The notes: generated by a model not told the origin, from the sequence alone. DNA of 64,000 nucleotides from Megalonaias nervosa (GCA_016617855.1 JAECUM010012927.1:29771-93770), one strand, 5' to 3'; shown: positions 1 through 12,410, numbered from the stretch's first letter. Translations and numbers: made by a program.

Positions 1-50
1 CCCTCTAAGTCACATCAAGTATCATATAGAAACTATGATACGATTATTTT

Positions 51-54
<4 letters not shown>

Positions 55-132
<78 letters not shown>
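55..132. repeat. (TA)n microsatellite
   Basis: Uninterrupted AT dinucleotide run of nearly 80 bases. No gene is visible in 1-800 apart from this repeat. Confidence 0.95.
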
Positions 133-134
<2 letters not shown>

Positions 135-800
135 GTCTGTAAAACAATAAAATTAATTAACAGCAATGATCAGTTCCTAAAAGATAATACATTTACGATC
201 TCTGGCTAGAAGAATTGGCAAAGTGAAGGAAGAGTTTGTTTTTTAATGTCTACATACATGCACACTTCCAGTATATATATTTCGTGCTGTATAGAGGAAT
301 CTTACTGTCTTAATTGAATCGATGAGGAAGGTTTGTTAAAGTTTAAGGACTGAAAAGGGAATGCGGTGTAACTGAAGAAACGCATTGGCTAATAAATGTA
401 TTATAGCAATAATGAAGTTTCTTGGTGTTAATTAAGATTAGTAATCGTATTCTCAGTAATCAAGCTTATCTATTTATTAGTCCATGTATTGTCTTTCGAT
501 TTTAGATTTTGTTTTACAAGAGTCAAATAATAGGGTGGCCTGAAATTGTTGTTGTTTCCAAAGTGATATGTATGTATTTAGAAATTAACAGGCCTACGCA
601 TACTCAACGGTACATTCAACCTTGAAAAGGATGTAGCGAAACAAATATTTCAGTCTGTTTATGAGTTTGTTTTTTTTTCTCAGGAAATAATAAAGATATA
701 TACTCTGACATACATACATACATAGCGAGAGAATCACATGATTGTAAGTATACACGCATTTAAATTAGTGGATTGTAAAGTTAGTGAGGTATAGCCGTAC

Positions 801-974
801 CTTGTTTCCAATATTCTTTACAATTGACTGCGGTAGATTTTCCCAAAGTCTTTGAATGCCTTTTTCGCTTATCCAAATTTCAAACCTTTTTGCATCATCG
901 ACTTGTGGTAAGTCGACTGGAAAAGGTATCGATGAAGGTAGACGAGGAATTGTATTGTTCTTCCACAATACAAA
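801..974 (-). CDS. Internal exon of an unidentified host gene
   Basis: Read on the minus strand, an AG acceptor after a T-rich tract (TTAATTTTAG) opens an exon of 174 nt, or 58 codons in phase 0-0, and an AACAAG|GTACGG donor closes it. The peptide is open throughout and includes FPVDLPQVDDAKRFEIW and SEKGIQRLWENLPQSIV. Composition and splice sites look like a genuine coding exon. The protein is not firmly recognised. The pattern of a proline-rich stretch, a short beta segment and then an SE motif is weakly reminiscent of the central part of BPI/LBP proteins, and a BPI-like gene lies elsewhere in this window. That link is speculative. The next exon would lie left of the window. Confidence 0.55.
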
Positions 975-1372
975 CTAAAATTAAGTTAATTAATGTTCTT
1001 TAGCATATGGGCAGGGATAATACGGCAAATAAATCTCAATCTGTGATATTTCTGAAGCAATAATAATAACACGAATTCATTTTTTGGGACGTATACTATC
1101 GTTCTAAGTGAATTGAGACAGAAAATAAAAATTGACAATTGCATTGTTTACATATCATTAACATTTAATCAACCAAGGGGTATTACTCACATGTCACTGG
1201 TTTAATTCATTTCAATTTAATTAAGTAAAATTCATCCAGCGCTACCCTCAGAACATTTTATGTTATATAAAGTCGTTTAAACATTTAAATTCATTTTACC
1301 AAATCAACATGCGACACAAACTGTAAACAAATAGAGCAGTACGGAAGAAAGACGTTGCAATAGTAATACAAA

Positions 1373-2740
1373 TTGAAGTATAAAAAACTTGAATTTGAAC
1401 AGATGTTCACATTATCCACATCTTACACGCTTAAACAGAAGTTCATATTATCCACATGTAACGCACTTAACAGACGTTCACATTGGGTACGCCTCGGGCA
1501 GATAGTCCAGCAAACGAGAAACTACTTAAGCCCAGAAAACCCAAGGGCATGTAGATTTGATCTTCTACCCAAAATCCACAAACAAGGAAACCCGGACAGA
1601 CCTATAATCTCCGGTAACGGGCAGCCCACAGTAAGTATAGCAGAATATTTGGATCATTTTATGAGACCACATGTCCACAAATTACCATCATATCTTCATG
1701 ATACGAAAGATTATCTCATAAAAAGCAAAGCAAGCGAATCATTACTGCCAGATACATTGCTTGCTTCCTTAGACTTCACATCTTTGTATACTAACATACC
1801 GCATACAGAAGGGATACACGCGTGTAGAGAAGCATGGGAAACAATAACTGTAGACAATCCACCCACACACTTCCTAGTCCAACTCCTGGAGCTTGTCCTA
1901 AAACTCAATAACTTTGAATTTAATGAAGAAAATTACCTCCAAATCAATGGAACCCCAATGAGTACAAAAATGGCCCCTTCGTATGCTAATATTTTTATGG
2001 GAAAACTGGAGGGTCAACTTTTAGCATCGGTTGAACTTACACCATACCAGTGGGTACGCTTTATCGATGATATAGAAATGAAGTGGCAACATGGAAGAGA
2101 AAGTCTGGATGATTTCATATCAAAGGCAAACAACTACCATCCTTCAATAAAATTCACGGCAGAACTCTCCAACTCAAACCACGTTTTCCTGGACACAACA
2201 ACCAGACTGGTAGAAAACAAACTCCATACAGACATCTACTCGAAACCAACCGACAAATACCAGTATCTCCTCCCAACCAGCTGTCTTTCAAAACACTGCA
2301 TTAGGAACATCCCAAATAGCCAGACACTGAGGATACGCAGAATTTGCCCCGATGATGAAACATTCCTAAAAAGGTCTGAAGAGATATCTAAACATTTAAT
2401 TTACCGAGGCTACGACAAAGACCAGATTGCGGAGGCAACCCAAAGGGCTAAACAAACCAACCGCGATGACCTACTAAAATATGGAGAGAAGGAAAAGGCT
2501 GGTAGGATACCATTTATCCTGACCTACCATCCGGACAACCCCAAAGTAGGTAAAATCATCGCGAAACACTGGCCCATCGTGGAATCGTCGGACGCACTAA
2601 AGTTAATCCTTCCGAACAAACCTGTAGTAGTTTACCGGAGACTAAAAATCATCAAGGACATCCTAGTCAGGGCGAAGCTAACGCCAATCACTAGTCAAGA
2701 CCACCCTAGTCAATCTGGCTCCTGTGGCGATAAAAGATGA
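1373..2740 (+). pseudogene. Penelope-like element reverse transcriptase
   Basis: 455 codons open. Motifs in order: the LPKIHK...DRPIISG block near residues 65-80, SLDFTSLYTNIP (first catalytic Asp region) near 127-138, a GTPMSTKMAPSYANIFMG block near 193-210, and RFIDDIEMKW near 229-238, where FIDD replaces the common YxDD catalytic box. The C-terminal thumb region ends in a conserved RRLKxIKDILVRAKL block near 425-440, the usual linker before the endonuclease. The N-terminus looks shortened or repeat-like (LSTS...LSTC), so the start is uncertain. Called a pseudogene because the fused endonuclease is broken, although the RT frame itself is intact. It would act in target-primed reverse transcription of its own RNA. 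Confidence 0.85.
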
Positions 2741-2823
2741 AAAACCTGTCAACATATGATAGAGACCAGGACATTTTCTAGCACAGTGACTAGAGAAAAG
2801 CTAAACATACATGGTCCAAACAA

Positions 2824-3111
2824 AATGTAATTTCTTTCATCACATGTAAGATCTGTAGCCTTCAGTAGGTCGGAGAAACTGAAAAGCTACACAAAAGGAT
2901 CAACCTTCATAGATCTAATTGGATAACAAAGAAGCTGCACAGAAGCCCGGTCGCAGAACACTTCTCCTCCCCTGGCCACACTTTCAGTGATATAACACTA
3001 ATTGCAATTGCTAACAACCCCAAATGGAGTTCCGAAACCAGGAAAGAAAAGGAATCTTACTGGATATGCCGCCTTAGAACATTGAAACCAAGCGGTTTAA
3101 ACGAAGAATAA
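2824..3111 (+). pseudogene. GIY-YIG endonuclease domain relic
   Basis: 96 codons in one frame with a single TAG at 2866-2868. The stop falls where the Tyr of the second half of the GIY-YIG signature is expected (CSLQ, stop, VGET). Downstream the frame keeps KRINLHRSNW, SPVAEHFSSPGHTF, the conserved E-S-Y-W-I block and LRTLKPSGLNEE before a TAA. This is the standard layout of the Penelope nuclease. It is out of frame with the RT ORF, so at least one indel lies between 2740 and 2824. Inactive as it stands. Confidence 0.8.
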
Positions 3112-3439
3112 TAGAAAAGGACAGCCATGCACAAATAAAACTATCTTTTGCAGCCGACACATTTTCTTTGAAATAATTATCTAAATTTGCTTAATAGCCT
3201 ACAATTACTACTATAACAATGAAATATCCGGGATATAATTTGCGCTTATATAAATGTGGGTAAAATAACAGATGTCGTTATGGCTAATCGATTTCTACGA
3301 CAATACAAATATTTTCCAGTATCCACAACAAGTTGATATAAACTAGTTGAAACATAATAAATTTAAAGGTTTAATTTCTGTAGAAACAGCCTTGTAAAGT
3401 TTTGCAAACATTACGGTTTTTCTGTTTTATTTGTTTGTC

Positions 3440-3630
3440 TTGTCTATGTTTTGTACATGCCTTTGAAAAGGACTCATTAAGAATTGAAAGCGCTCAGGCT
3501 AGTTAAGTACTAGTTTTGCATTGTTCGTTGTCACTTTATTGCATTTATCTTAAACAGTCCCCCACACACGCGATCCCTTGCTGGATCCAGTGCACTTGAA
3601 AGGACTGTTATTCGCCATATGATTTGTATT

Positions 3631-3635
<5 letters not shown>
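3440..3635 (+). repeat. Penelope-like terminal repeat
   Basis: Contains GAAAGCGCTCAGGCTAG, ACTAGTTTTGCA and GGATCCAGTGCAC. The same words occur in the same order (reverse complemented) at 55500-55620 and more loosely at 53250-53360. Marks the 3' end of this element family. Confidence 0.75.

Positions 3636-3684
<49 letters not shown>
3636..3684. repeat. (TA)n microsatellite
   Basis: Pure AT run directly abutting the Penelope terminal repeat. Confidence 0.95.
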
Positions 3685-5300
<1,616 letters not shown>

Positions 5301-5866
5301 AATTTCCTTTAGATAAATTTTGCCCAGACCAACCTATCTTTGAACTGATTACACTGGTTTACAGCCAAATTGCTTCCGAAATAAATGTAGAAATGTAGTC
5401 AGTCTATACTAATTCTGAGTAACTGAGAACGAAAATGATGCTAAAAATTGTGAATTGGCTCTAGTTTTTAAGCTATGATACTGGGTCAGTGTATACGACC
5501 CTTGACTTGGGAATGGCGGAGGATAAGTGAATTATAAAGGGAAGGGACCTCAGTTTAAACCAGAAATGACTAAAATGCATCTTTGACTGGATCAATGAAT
5601 AAATCGATGACTGGGTTTGGACAGTACTTGCTTTTTAGGCAAAACAATGAATGATGCAATCTGAAGCTGGTATTGCGTCATACATATGAATTGCATTATG
5701 CTTTTCCTAGAAGTGTTAGATGATGCAATCATAACTAAGCTTACATCACTCTGCTGAACAAATTGCTCTTTATCAGCTCTAGAAATCATACAGTGTCGTG
5801 CTCTCTTATTTGTCAATGTTTGATTTTTCAAAGGGACACAATTTTGTTTAGCCAAAGTGAACAGAG

Positions 5867-7528
5867 ATGCATCGTACTTGTGTGAACAATGCAGAGATGC
5901 ATCGTACTTGTGTGAACAATGCAGATAACTTATGCTATGTTTGTGGTGAAGTGACTCTTGCATCACAAACGCGCAGTATAACCACTATGGCTAAGAAAGC
6001 CTATCACCTTTATTTTGGCTGCAAAATTGGAGATCAGGACAAGATGTGGGCCCCACACATATGTTGCAACACTTGTGCAACAAATCTTCGGCAGTGGTTG
6101 AACAGGAGAAGGAAATATATGCCTTTTGCAGTGCCAATGATTTGGAGAGAGCCAACATATCATATCAGCAATTGTTATTTCTGCATGGTGCCTCCAGTTG
6201 GAAAAGGTGCGTCAAAGAAGAAAAAATGGACTGTGCATTATCCAAACATTTCATCAGTTATACCACCAGTACCCCACGGAGAAGGACTGCCGGTCCCTGA
6301 TGCACAAGAATCATTCTCACTCGAGTCAGACGAGAAAGAGAAAGAGGATGAAACTTCTAGCCCTGAACCATCAATGTCACATGACTCATATTTTCTCCCA
6401 TCCTCCTCCTCTGAACTACACCTCATAGCACGAGGTGAAATGAATGACCGTGTCAGGGATTTGGAACTATGCAAGAGGAAGGCAGAGCTGTTGTTCTCCA
6501 GACTACAGCAGTAAAATCTCCTGCTAGGTGATGTTAGGGTTTCCATGTTCCGTGACCGTCAAAAGGATCTTGTCCCATTCTTCCTTCATGGAAGGAGATC
6601 TTGTTGCCTGCAACAACATCGATGGTATAATGGCAGCCCTCAACATCGTTCACGATCTAGGTGAGTGGAGACTGTTCATTGATGCATCGAAGACGAGTCT
6701 TAAATCTGTTTTGCTGCTTATTGGCAATGTTTTGCTATCAATTCCAGCTGGCCATGCAGTCCATATGAAGGAATTTTATGAAAACATGAAACAACTTTTG
6801 AGGTGCATAAACTATGACCAACATCAGTGGCAGCTTTGTGGCGATTTGAAGGTTCTTGCTCTCTTGCTTGGTCTGCAAACTGGATACACAAAGTACTGCT
6901 GTTTTCTCTGCTAATGGGATAGTTGTGAGAGAGATTTCCACTACATCAAGAGAGATTGGCCACCCCGACAGTCATTGGATTCTGGGAGGAACAGTATTCA
7001 GCATCCACCACTTGTTGAATCAAGGAAGCTTTTGTTACCACCCTTGCACATCAAGCTGGGTCTGATGAAGAACTTTGTAGAGGCCATAGACAAAACACAA
7101 GCAGCTTCCAAATACCTCCGTGGAAAATTTCCAAGGTTAAGTGAAGCCAAGATAAAGAAAGGTGTCTTTGTTGGTCCTCAGATTCGTGATCTTCTTCGAC
7201 ATGATGCATTTGACCGAGCACTACGTGGCAAGGAAACGACGGTTAGTTGCAATACATTTTCTAGGAAACAACAAATTGTTGGTGGAAAACCTCCTCAGGG
7301 CATATAAAAAACTTGGTTGCAACATTTCACAAAGATACATTTTTGCACTCTCATCTAGACTTTTTTCCACTGAACTGCGAAGCAGTGAGCGACGAGCACG
7401 GCGAGCTATTTCACCAGCACATTCCAACGACGGAGAAACGTTATCTGGGTAAATGGAACCAATCAAAGCTTGAAGACTATTGCTGGACAGTGACAAGAGA
7501 TATTCCATTTAATGAATGCAAAAGATAA
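5867..7528 (+). pseudogene. Decayed transposon-type protein (arthropod/invertebrate repeat family)
   Basis: Three consecutive frames rebuild one protein. The first (to 6514) has a Cys-rich N-terminus (LCYVCGEVTL, then KMWAPHICCNTCATNL, MIWREPTYHI, CYFCM), then a VPHGEGLPVP block and an acidic Ser-rich linker. The second (6528-6914) has EWRLFIDASKTSLKSVLL, AGHAVHMKEFYENMKQLL and GYTKYCCFLC. The third (about 6930-7528) has PPLHIKLGLMKNFVEAID, FPRLSEAKIKKGVFVGPQI and SDEHGELFHQ. I recognise this as a repeated, probably transposon-derived family common in invertebrate genomes; its class is not certain. Lesions include frameshifts near 6515-6560, a TAA at 6912-6914, and shifts near 7230 and 7310. 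A 29-bp tandem duplication (GATGCATCGTACTTGTGTG unit) sits at the 5' end, 5866-5923. Confidence 0.7.
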
Positions 7529-9859
7529 GCGAAGAAGTGCCGAGTAGACACTGAATAAGGACTAAACTATGTACTTACATATACATAATATTTTTGCCTT
7601 TTGTTTCATAATACATTTTATTTATATAACCCTTTTGTTGTTTTTTAAAGTGTTACATAAACAGGACAGGTGAAATATTATTATGTAAAAGCAATCATAA
7701 ACACATGAAAAGACCTAGGTTTACAATTTATGATTAAAACTCTACTATCTACACAATACACATAGACGTACAGCGTAAAAGCTTAAATATCTTGGAAACA
7801 TACCCAGTAAGTTGTTTTAATTGTCATGTTTGAATTCAGCACATCAAAATCTGTAATAAATATTACATTTTATCTCTGAAGCAGACGACTTCTAAAAAAA
7901 TTGTAGACCTGTGTTTCATAACTTTGTTTCTTAATGGTGTTGACGCCATTGGTACAAGCTAATAATGTCTTAATAATGTGTTATTAGGGGACTTCATTCA
8001 TTGAGTTATATACAAGGGTCTATTTCGCAAGACTGGTTTTATGTGCTTTTGTCACTTGAACACAATTGTTGTTTCAAGAAATCACTCGAACAACTGAGCA
8101 AATCGCGATTATTGCAACCTGTTGTAGGTCCTATGTTATGTATATTTAAATTATATTGCGTGCTTAACTTTTAATTCCATGATTTTAAATTGTAAACATT
8201 ATGTTTACATAGCATTTGAGGTCGAGGTCAGTCTTTTTTACAATTAAAATAGGTTTTTCCGTTGAAATGCATCACTTTCTTTTGCGACATGGGTCAAGCG
8301 AAAATTTATATAAATAGATACTTGATAAACAAATAACTCATTTCTGTTTTAGGTCAGTCTAAGGGAATAAGAGTTTAAATTTGTGTTGTTGAAATCAGAT
8401 ATGTTACATAAAATGTTGGTTTCGTTTTCTTCTGTAATACCTATAAGTCGTAACGCCTGAAAATATCAGTAATATATTTTCTCATATTTTTCCTGGAGAT
8501 CTGATGCCAATGAAGAATGCTAATTGTACGCAATAGCGAACAACACTAAACCCTATATAGAAAATAAAACGTTGGTTAAATCCAGCCATATGGGTTTCGA
8601 GTATGGATAGATTATAATGTCGGAGTTAACGATAAACATGCATAGATGCGATTTTGAATGTTATATATAAAACTGGTAAAATCTGATAATCCATTATTTG
8701 CATGCTCCAAGCAACATATTTTGACGACTGAATGACGAAATATTTCTTTCTTCACATGCCAGTTTCAGTGGCAAAAGGATATGTTAGACAAAATATTGAC
8801 CAATTTAGCCAAGTTAACAGCTAGATCATATCATTTTAAAATGTCAGTTTTGAAGAAGCTGCATCACAGACGTTAAAAACGTTCTAGTTTGAAGACACTA
8901 TATTGGACAAGAGCTGCCTGATACAAGTCAGAAACTTACAATACTAAATCTTGAAAGTTATCACTTGTGGCAAACACTGTTTTGCACAAGATGAACCTTA
9001 CAAGTTTTGACAAATGAAACAATCTTAAAAAAAAAAAACAACTTGCCTGTCGTGAATTAGAAGCTTACCAGTTTTAATAAAGCACATGTAATTTGTTTAT
9101 TACAGCCGTTTGACAAAAGCTAGAAACATATTTTACAAGGTTTAACTAGGCACTCTCCAGTTTTGACAAAAGCTCTGTAACACAAATTTAAAAACTTGTT
9201 ACTTTTAAGAAGACAATTACCACTTTCGACAAGAGTTGCCTGACACACGTTTCGTTGAGGAAGTCATTCAGGGATTCTGAACCTGTCACTGTCCCATGTA
9301 ATGTTTTCTGCCCAAACCTCAGTGTCTTGTACACACCTACGACAGAAAACAAACACTGTACATTTAAAGAACTTTTCCATTTTATCCCCTGTTATTTTGA
9401 TATTTCGTGTTTTACATTCTTCCTTCGTCTCTTTCTTATTTATTTTCTTTCTTTCTTTCTTTCTGAATTCATTAAGTCATTAAGCCATTCCTTTTCGTTT
9501 TTCCATTCTTTATGTCATTCTTCATCTTCTAATTCAATCGTTCATAATTCAGTTTATACTACGCTAGTCAAAGAAGGTACTGTTGATATCAGTGTGTATA
9601 CACAAAACTGCAAAGAAAGTGTTTCATATGGTGTAGGAACACGGCAAGACCGTCAGGCCGAGACTGATTCATCAGCAAGATCAGCCTAGTTTTCTTTCCC
9701 TGCCTCAGAACAAAAAGCACAAATGGGCTTGGTATTTATTACCTATCCCCTCGCTTACAATTTCTAAATATTTTTAGCTTTACTGTATGAATTAAATGCA
9801 AAATGAATTTCGATTCATTAAAGTTCGATTCACTGCGTCTAAAAATATCTACCCGCAGA
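7529..9859. other. Non-coding left flank of the Polinton
   Basis: AT-rich, no supportable gene. Between about 8820 and 9250 there are degenerate repeats built on a CAGTTTTGACAAAAGCT-like word (several copies, irregular spacing), and a TTTC run lies at 9438-9465. Nothing else recognised. Confidence 0.5.
9854..9859. repeat. Left target-site duplication
   Basis: CGCAGA directly abuts the left terminal repeat. The right copy at 30009-30014 is CGCGGA, a 5/6 match. Six-base duplications are typical of Maverick/Polinton integrases. Confidence 0.75.
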
Positions 9860-9876
9860 AGTAGTGTAATGGGATA

Positions 9877-10050
9877 GTATACGGACAATGGGAATTAGCA
9901 TTACATACCCCCCGGGACTGTATACGGACAAGATTTATACGGACAAAAAATCACCCTGGGACTGTATACGGACAATGGGAATTTTGTATAGCGACTAGCA
10001 CACCCTGGGACTGTATACGGACAATGGGAATTTTGTATAGGGACAAGAGG
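9877..10050. repeat. Subterminal direct repeats in the TIR
   Basis: The decamer ATACGGACAA occurs five times, at about 9879, 9920, 9936, 9965 and 10015. Two copies sit inside a longer unit (CCCTGGGACTGTATACGGAC plus AATGGGAATTTTGTATAG) that starts near 9953 and 10003. The position next to the terminus suits binding sites for replication or integration proteins; function is inferred. Confidence 0.7.
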
Positions 10051-10066
10051 AATGGCACAGGTAGGG

Positions 10067-10144
10067 TGACGTCACGGTACTGGACACTTGCAACAATGTA
10101 GCAAGTACTGTGACGTCATGCCACCTGTGTCATTTCTATATAAA
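10067..10144 (+). promoter_or_regulatory. Inward TIR promoter: two CREs and a TATA box
   Basis: Perfect CRE palindromes TGACGTCA lie at 10067-10074 and 10111-10118, as arms of a larger inverted repeat (GTGACGTCACGGTACT ... AGTACTGTGACGTCA). A TCTATATAAAG box follows at 10135-10145. The right TIR carries the mirror copy. CREB/ATF-type factors bind this palindrome. No plus-strand gene follows on the left; on the right the promoter points at gene D. Confidence 0.6.
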
Positions 10145-10287
10145 GTTTGAATCATTCGCGTTCGTATTTGTGGATATTATAATATTATACCCAAATTATA
10201 CAACTGACTAAAACAAATTTTGGATAAGAGAATAATGTTTTTGAGTTAAAAGATAAAGTATACAATCGAATAAATTTTTTTAGGCAA

Positions 10288-10334
10288 GAAAGAATAAATC
10301 TTTTCGAGGCAGTGGAGTGGCCCTGAAAAGGGCC
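10288..10334 (-). terminator. Histone-type 3' processing signal 1 (gene A)
   Basis: On the minus strand, the stem-loop GGCCCTTTTCAGGGCC (10334-10319; 6-bp stem, TTTC loop) is followed by ACTCCACTGCCTCG and then AAAAGA after 14 nt. This fits the histone mRNA stem-loop plus downstream-element layout. It lies 65 nt below the end of the long gene A frame. Confidence 0.8.
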
Positions 10335-10399
10335 TTTGGTTTTCTTCTTTGTCTTCTTCTAAGTTCTTCTATTCCTCCACCAACTTCTTATTTTCTGTC

Positions 10400-10735
10400 C
10401 TACACTTTTTTCTTCTTCTCATTCTTTTCCTCCTCCTGTTTTTCCTTCTCCCCCTCCTGTTCCTGTTTCTTCCTTTTTTCATTTTCTTCTTCCTTTTCTA
10501 TATTTTCGTTCTACTCCTTCATCCTCCTTTTGTCTTCTAAATCTTCCTTTTCGTCCTTTTCAATTCTATTCATCTCATTTAATATCTCCTTTCCTCTCTT
10601 TAAATTGTTGATTTCCATAGCCAGTCTGTGCGGGCTATAAGCCCCAAGTTGCATTCTAAGTAGCATCTCCTCCACCATGCCTAGTGTGTCTACCACCTCC
10701 TGCAATCTTATCATTCTCTCCATGTTGCTAGCCAT
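10400..10735 (-). pseudogene. Accessory gene A, charged coiled-coil protein
   Basis: Starts with an ATG at 10735, about 45 nt below a TATA box. The first 74 codons encode a helical N-terminus (MASNMERMIRLQEVVDTLGM...) ending in a Glu/Lys/Arg-rich run. A TAG at 10511-10513 interrupts the frame, which then continues 36 codons of almost pure Glu, Lys, Gln and Asn to a stop at 10400-10402. The second part has the same composition as the end of the first, so I take the TAG as a later lesion. No enzyme motif is visible and the function is unknown. It belongs with B, C and D: short, charged or coiled-coil, own promoter, histone-type 3' end. Confidence 0.6.
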
Positions 10736-10775
10736 TTTCTATATTCAGCGTTGAATGGCGCGAATGACGAACGCT

Positions 10776-10815
10776 ATGCTTTTATATACTTCAAGCACGG
10801 ACGTGAACGAAAACA
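10776..10815 (-). promoter_or_regulatory. Promoter of gene A
   Basis: Reads on the minus strand AGGGATGTTTTCG, TTCACGTCCGTGCTTGAAG and then TATATAAAAG. The same module precedes genes B and C, only slightly changed. Confidence 0.75.
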
Positions 10816-10829
10816 TCCCTTACACTCAC

Positions 10830-11368
10830 TTCACATATTATTTACTATCCACACCAACGAACGAGAATGCATTAAACACACACCTATTTACTATCCACAC
10901 CAACGAACGAGAATGCATAAAACATACCATATTTATTATCCTCACCAACGAATGAGAAAGCATAAAACACACACCTATTTACTATCCACACCAACGTACG
11001 CGAATGCATAAAACATACCATATTTACTATCCACACCAACGTACGCGAATGCATAAAACACACACCTATTTACTATCCACACCAACGTACGCGAATGCAT
11101 AAAACATACCATATTTATTATCCTCACCAACGAATGAGAAAGCATAAAACACACACCTATTTACTAGCCACACCAACGTACGCGAATGCATAAAACATAT
11201 CATACTTACTATCCTCACCAACGAACGAAAATGCATAAAACACACACCTATTTACTATCCACACCAACGAACGAGAATGCATAAAACACACCATATTTAC
11301 TATCCTCACCAACGAACGAAAATGCATAAAACAGACACACTATACTATCCTCACAAACGAATGCGAAC

Positions 11369-11370
<2 letters not shown>
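10830..11370. repeat. 45/46-bp tandem array with 91-bp higher-order period
   Basis: The word GCATAAAAC (first copy GCATTAAAC) recurs at 10869, 10915, 10960, 11006, 11051, 11097, 11142, 11188, 11233, 11279 and 11324. Spacings therefore alternate 46 and 45. The two alternating monomers differ: one has CACACACCTATTTACTATCC, the other CATACCATATTTATTATCC. It lies directly upstream of the gene A promoter, so it may act as an enhancer; no ORF in it is credible. Confidence 0.9.

Positions 11371-11452
<82 letters not shown>
11370..11452. repeat. (AC)n microsatellite
   Basis: About 80 bases of AC/CA between the tandem array and the 3' end of gene B. Confidence 0.95.
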
Positions 11453-11454
<2 letters not shown>

Positions 11455-11520
11455 CAGTAAAGAAGCGAGTGTTTATAGTCACACTACTTCACATTCACAC
11501 CAATTGGCAAATTGAATAGT

Positions 11521-11559
11521 ATCTCTTTTCTAGAGATCCGGTTAGCCCTGAGAAGGGCT
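11521..11559 (-). terminator. Histone-type 3' processing signal 2 (gene B)
   Basis: Minus strand: AGCCCTTCTCAGGGCT (11559-11544; loop TCTC), then AACCGGATCTCTAG, then AAAAGAGAT after 14 nt. The AAAAGAG core is what a U7-type CUCUUUU stretch would pair with. It lies about 100 nt below the stop of gene B. Confidence 0.8.
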
Positions 11560-11658
11560 GTTTTTCTAACTCCAAATGCACCTGGTTAATGGGGACACCT
11601 TCCAGGCCGGGCACCACGCACACAACGTCTGCTCCAGTCATTCTCCCAATTGATTTGT

Positions 11659-12129
11659 CTAGTTGGAAGTGCAGAGTGGGGTTCTAGCCTCATCATCCCA
11701 GTTTTCACTCTGAGGGATGGTGAAGACTTCCCTCTGTCTTCTATGCTGCAGCCGGGAATGATGTTGCTGACGCTGCGGATCCCAATCTTGCCGCTGTCTC
11801 TCCAACTCTTCCATAATCTCCTCCCAGTTTTCCATCTGGGGGACAGCAACTATTGGTACAGATGGTAGTGGTTGTGGTTGTGGCTGTAGCTGATGTTGAG
11901 CTGGTAGTGCCTGTGGAGGTGTCCTCACCTCAGGCTTCACCTCACACTTAGGCCTCATCATGAGGTGTGGCAGGATCCTTTCCTTCTTCTCTTTCTTCTT
12001 TATCCTCTTCTCTTCCTCCTCTTTTATTCTGGATTCCTCCTGTATTGCCTCCTTAGTCAGCTTGTCTAAAATATGTCTGGCATACTCCAGGTGCATTTGG
12101 AGTTCCAACAATTTACTTATTCTGCACAT
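11659..12129 (-). CDS. Accessory gene B, coiled-coil/proline-glutamine protein
   Basis: 156 codons, intact. The N-terminus (about 1-50) is helical and becomes a Glu/Lys-rich coiled coil (KEEEEKRIKKKEKKERI). A middle part (about 65-95) is rich in Pro and Gln, and the C-terminal third has two related motifs, QMENWEEIMEEL and PQSENWDDEA. The ATG at 12129 lies about 55 nt below a TATA box. The gene has its own promoter module and a histone-type 3' end, like A and C. I do not recognise a family. It is one of the few accessory frames without a lesion. Confidence 0.65.
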   Translation of the reverse strand: MCRISKLLELQMHLEYARHILDKLTKEAIQEESRIKEEEEKRIKKKEKKERILPHLMMRPKCEVKPEVRTPPQALPAQHQLQPQPQPLPSVPIVAVPQMENWEEIMEELERQRQDWDPQRQQHHSRLQHRRQREVFTIPQSENWDDEARTPLCTSN

Positions 12130-12180
12130 TCTTTATAGTTGTCTCGGTGACGAAGGGTAGCCAGACTGACGATCGTGTCG

Positions 12181-12225
12181 CTTTATATGCTTGAAGCACG
12201 GACGTGAAGGTAAACACCCCCTAAC
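12181..12225 (-). promoter_or_regulatory. Promoter of gene B
   Basis: Minus strand CACGTCCGTGCTTGAAG followed by CATATAAAG. Nearly identical to the gene A module at 10776-10815. Confidence 0.75.
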
Positions 12226-12410
12226 ACCAAAACGTACCATCACATCAAACGCGCGGACCTAAAAGAAGCTCTCACGTTGACTTTTTACTTACAAACACAG
12301 ACATGCACGATTTGACAAGACAGAGAAAGTTAAGTGCTTACAGACACACTTCTTTTTTTAAACATACACACATCGACACAGAAATTGGTTTTGGCAATTT
12401 GAATTAGTAT

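Larger units (their letters stand above)
1373..3635 (+). mobile_element. Penelope-like retroelement (decayed)
   Basis: A reverse transcriptase ORF is followed by a GIY-YIG endonuclease relic and then a 3' terminal segment (about 3440-3635) that recurs at 53200-53370 and, inverted, at 55314-55640. RT followed by a C-terminal GIY-YIG nuclease is diagnostic of Penelope-like elements. The unit ends against a (TA)n tract at 3636. The 5' boundary was not located; sequence from 975 to 1372 shows no gene. Confidence 0.85.
9860..10335. repeat. Left terminal inverted repeat
   Basis: Matches the reverse complement of 29534-30008 with roughly 15-20 differences by eye, many of them C/T or G/A. Begins AGTAGTGTAATGGG. 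Holds five copies of the word ATACGGACAA, two TGACGTCA palindromes, an inward TATA box and, at its inner edge, a histone-type stem-loop. Confidence 0.95.

Noticed and set aside
10317..10640. Plus-strand Phe/Ser-rich hydrophobic frame over gene A
   Set aside because: It is the antisense of a Glu/Lys-rich coding run and lacks a promoter on that strand.
10830..11370. CRISPR-like array
   Set aside because: The whole 45/46-bp unit repeats, with no unique spacers, in a eukaryotic setting.
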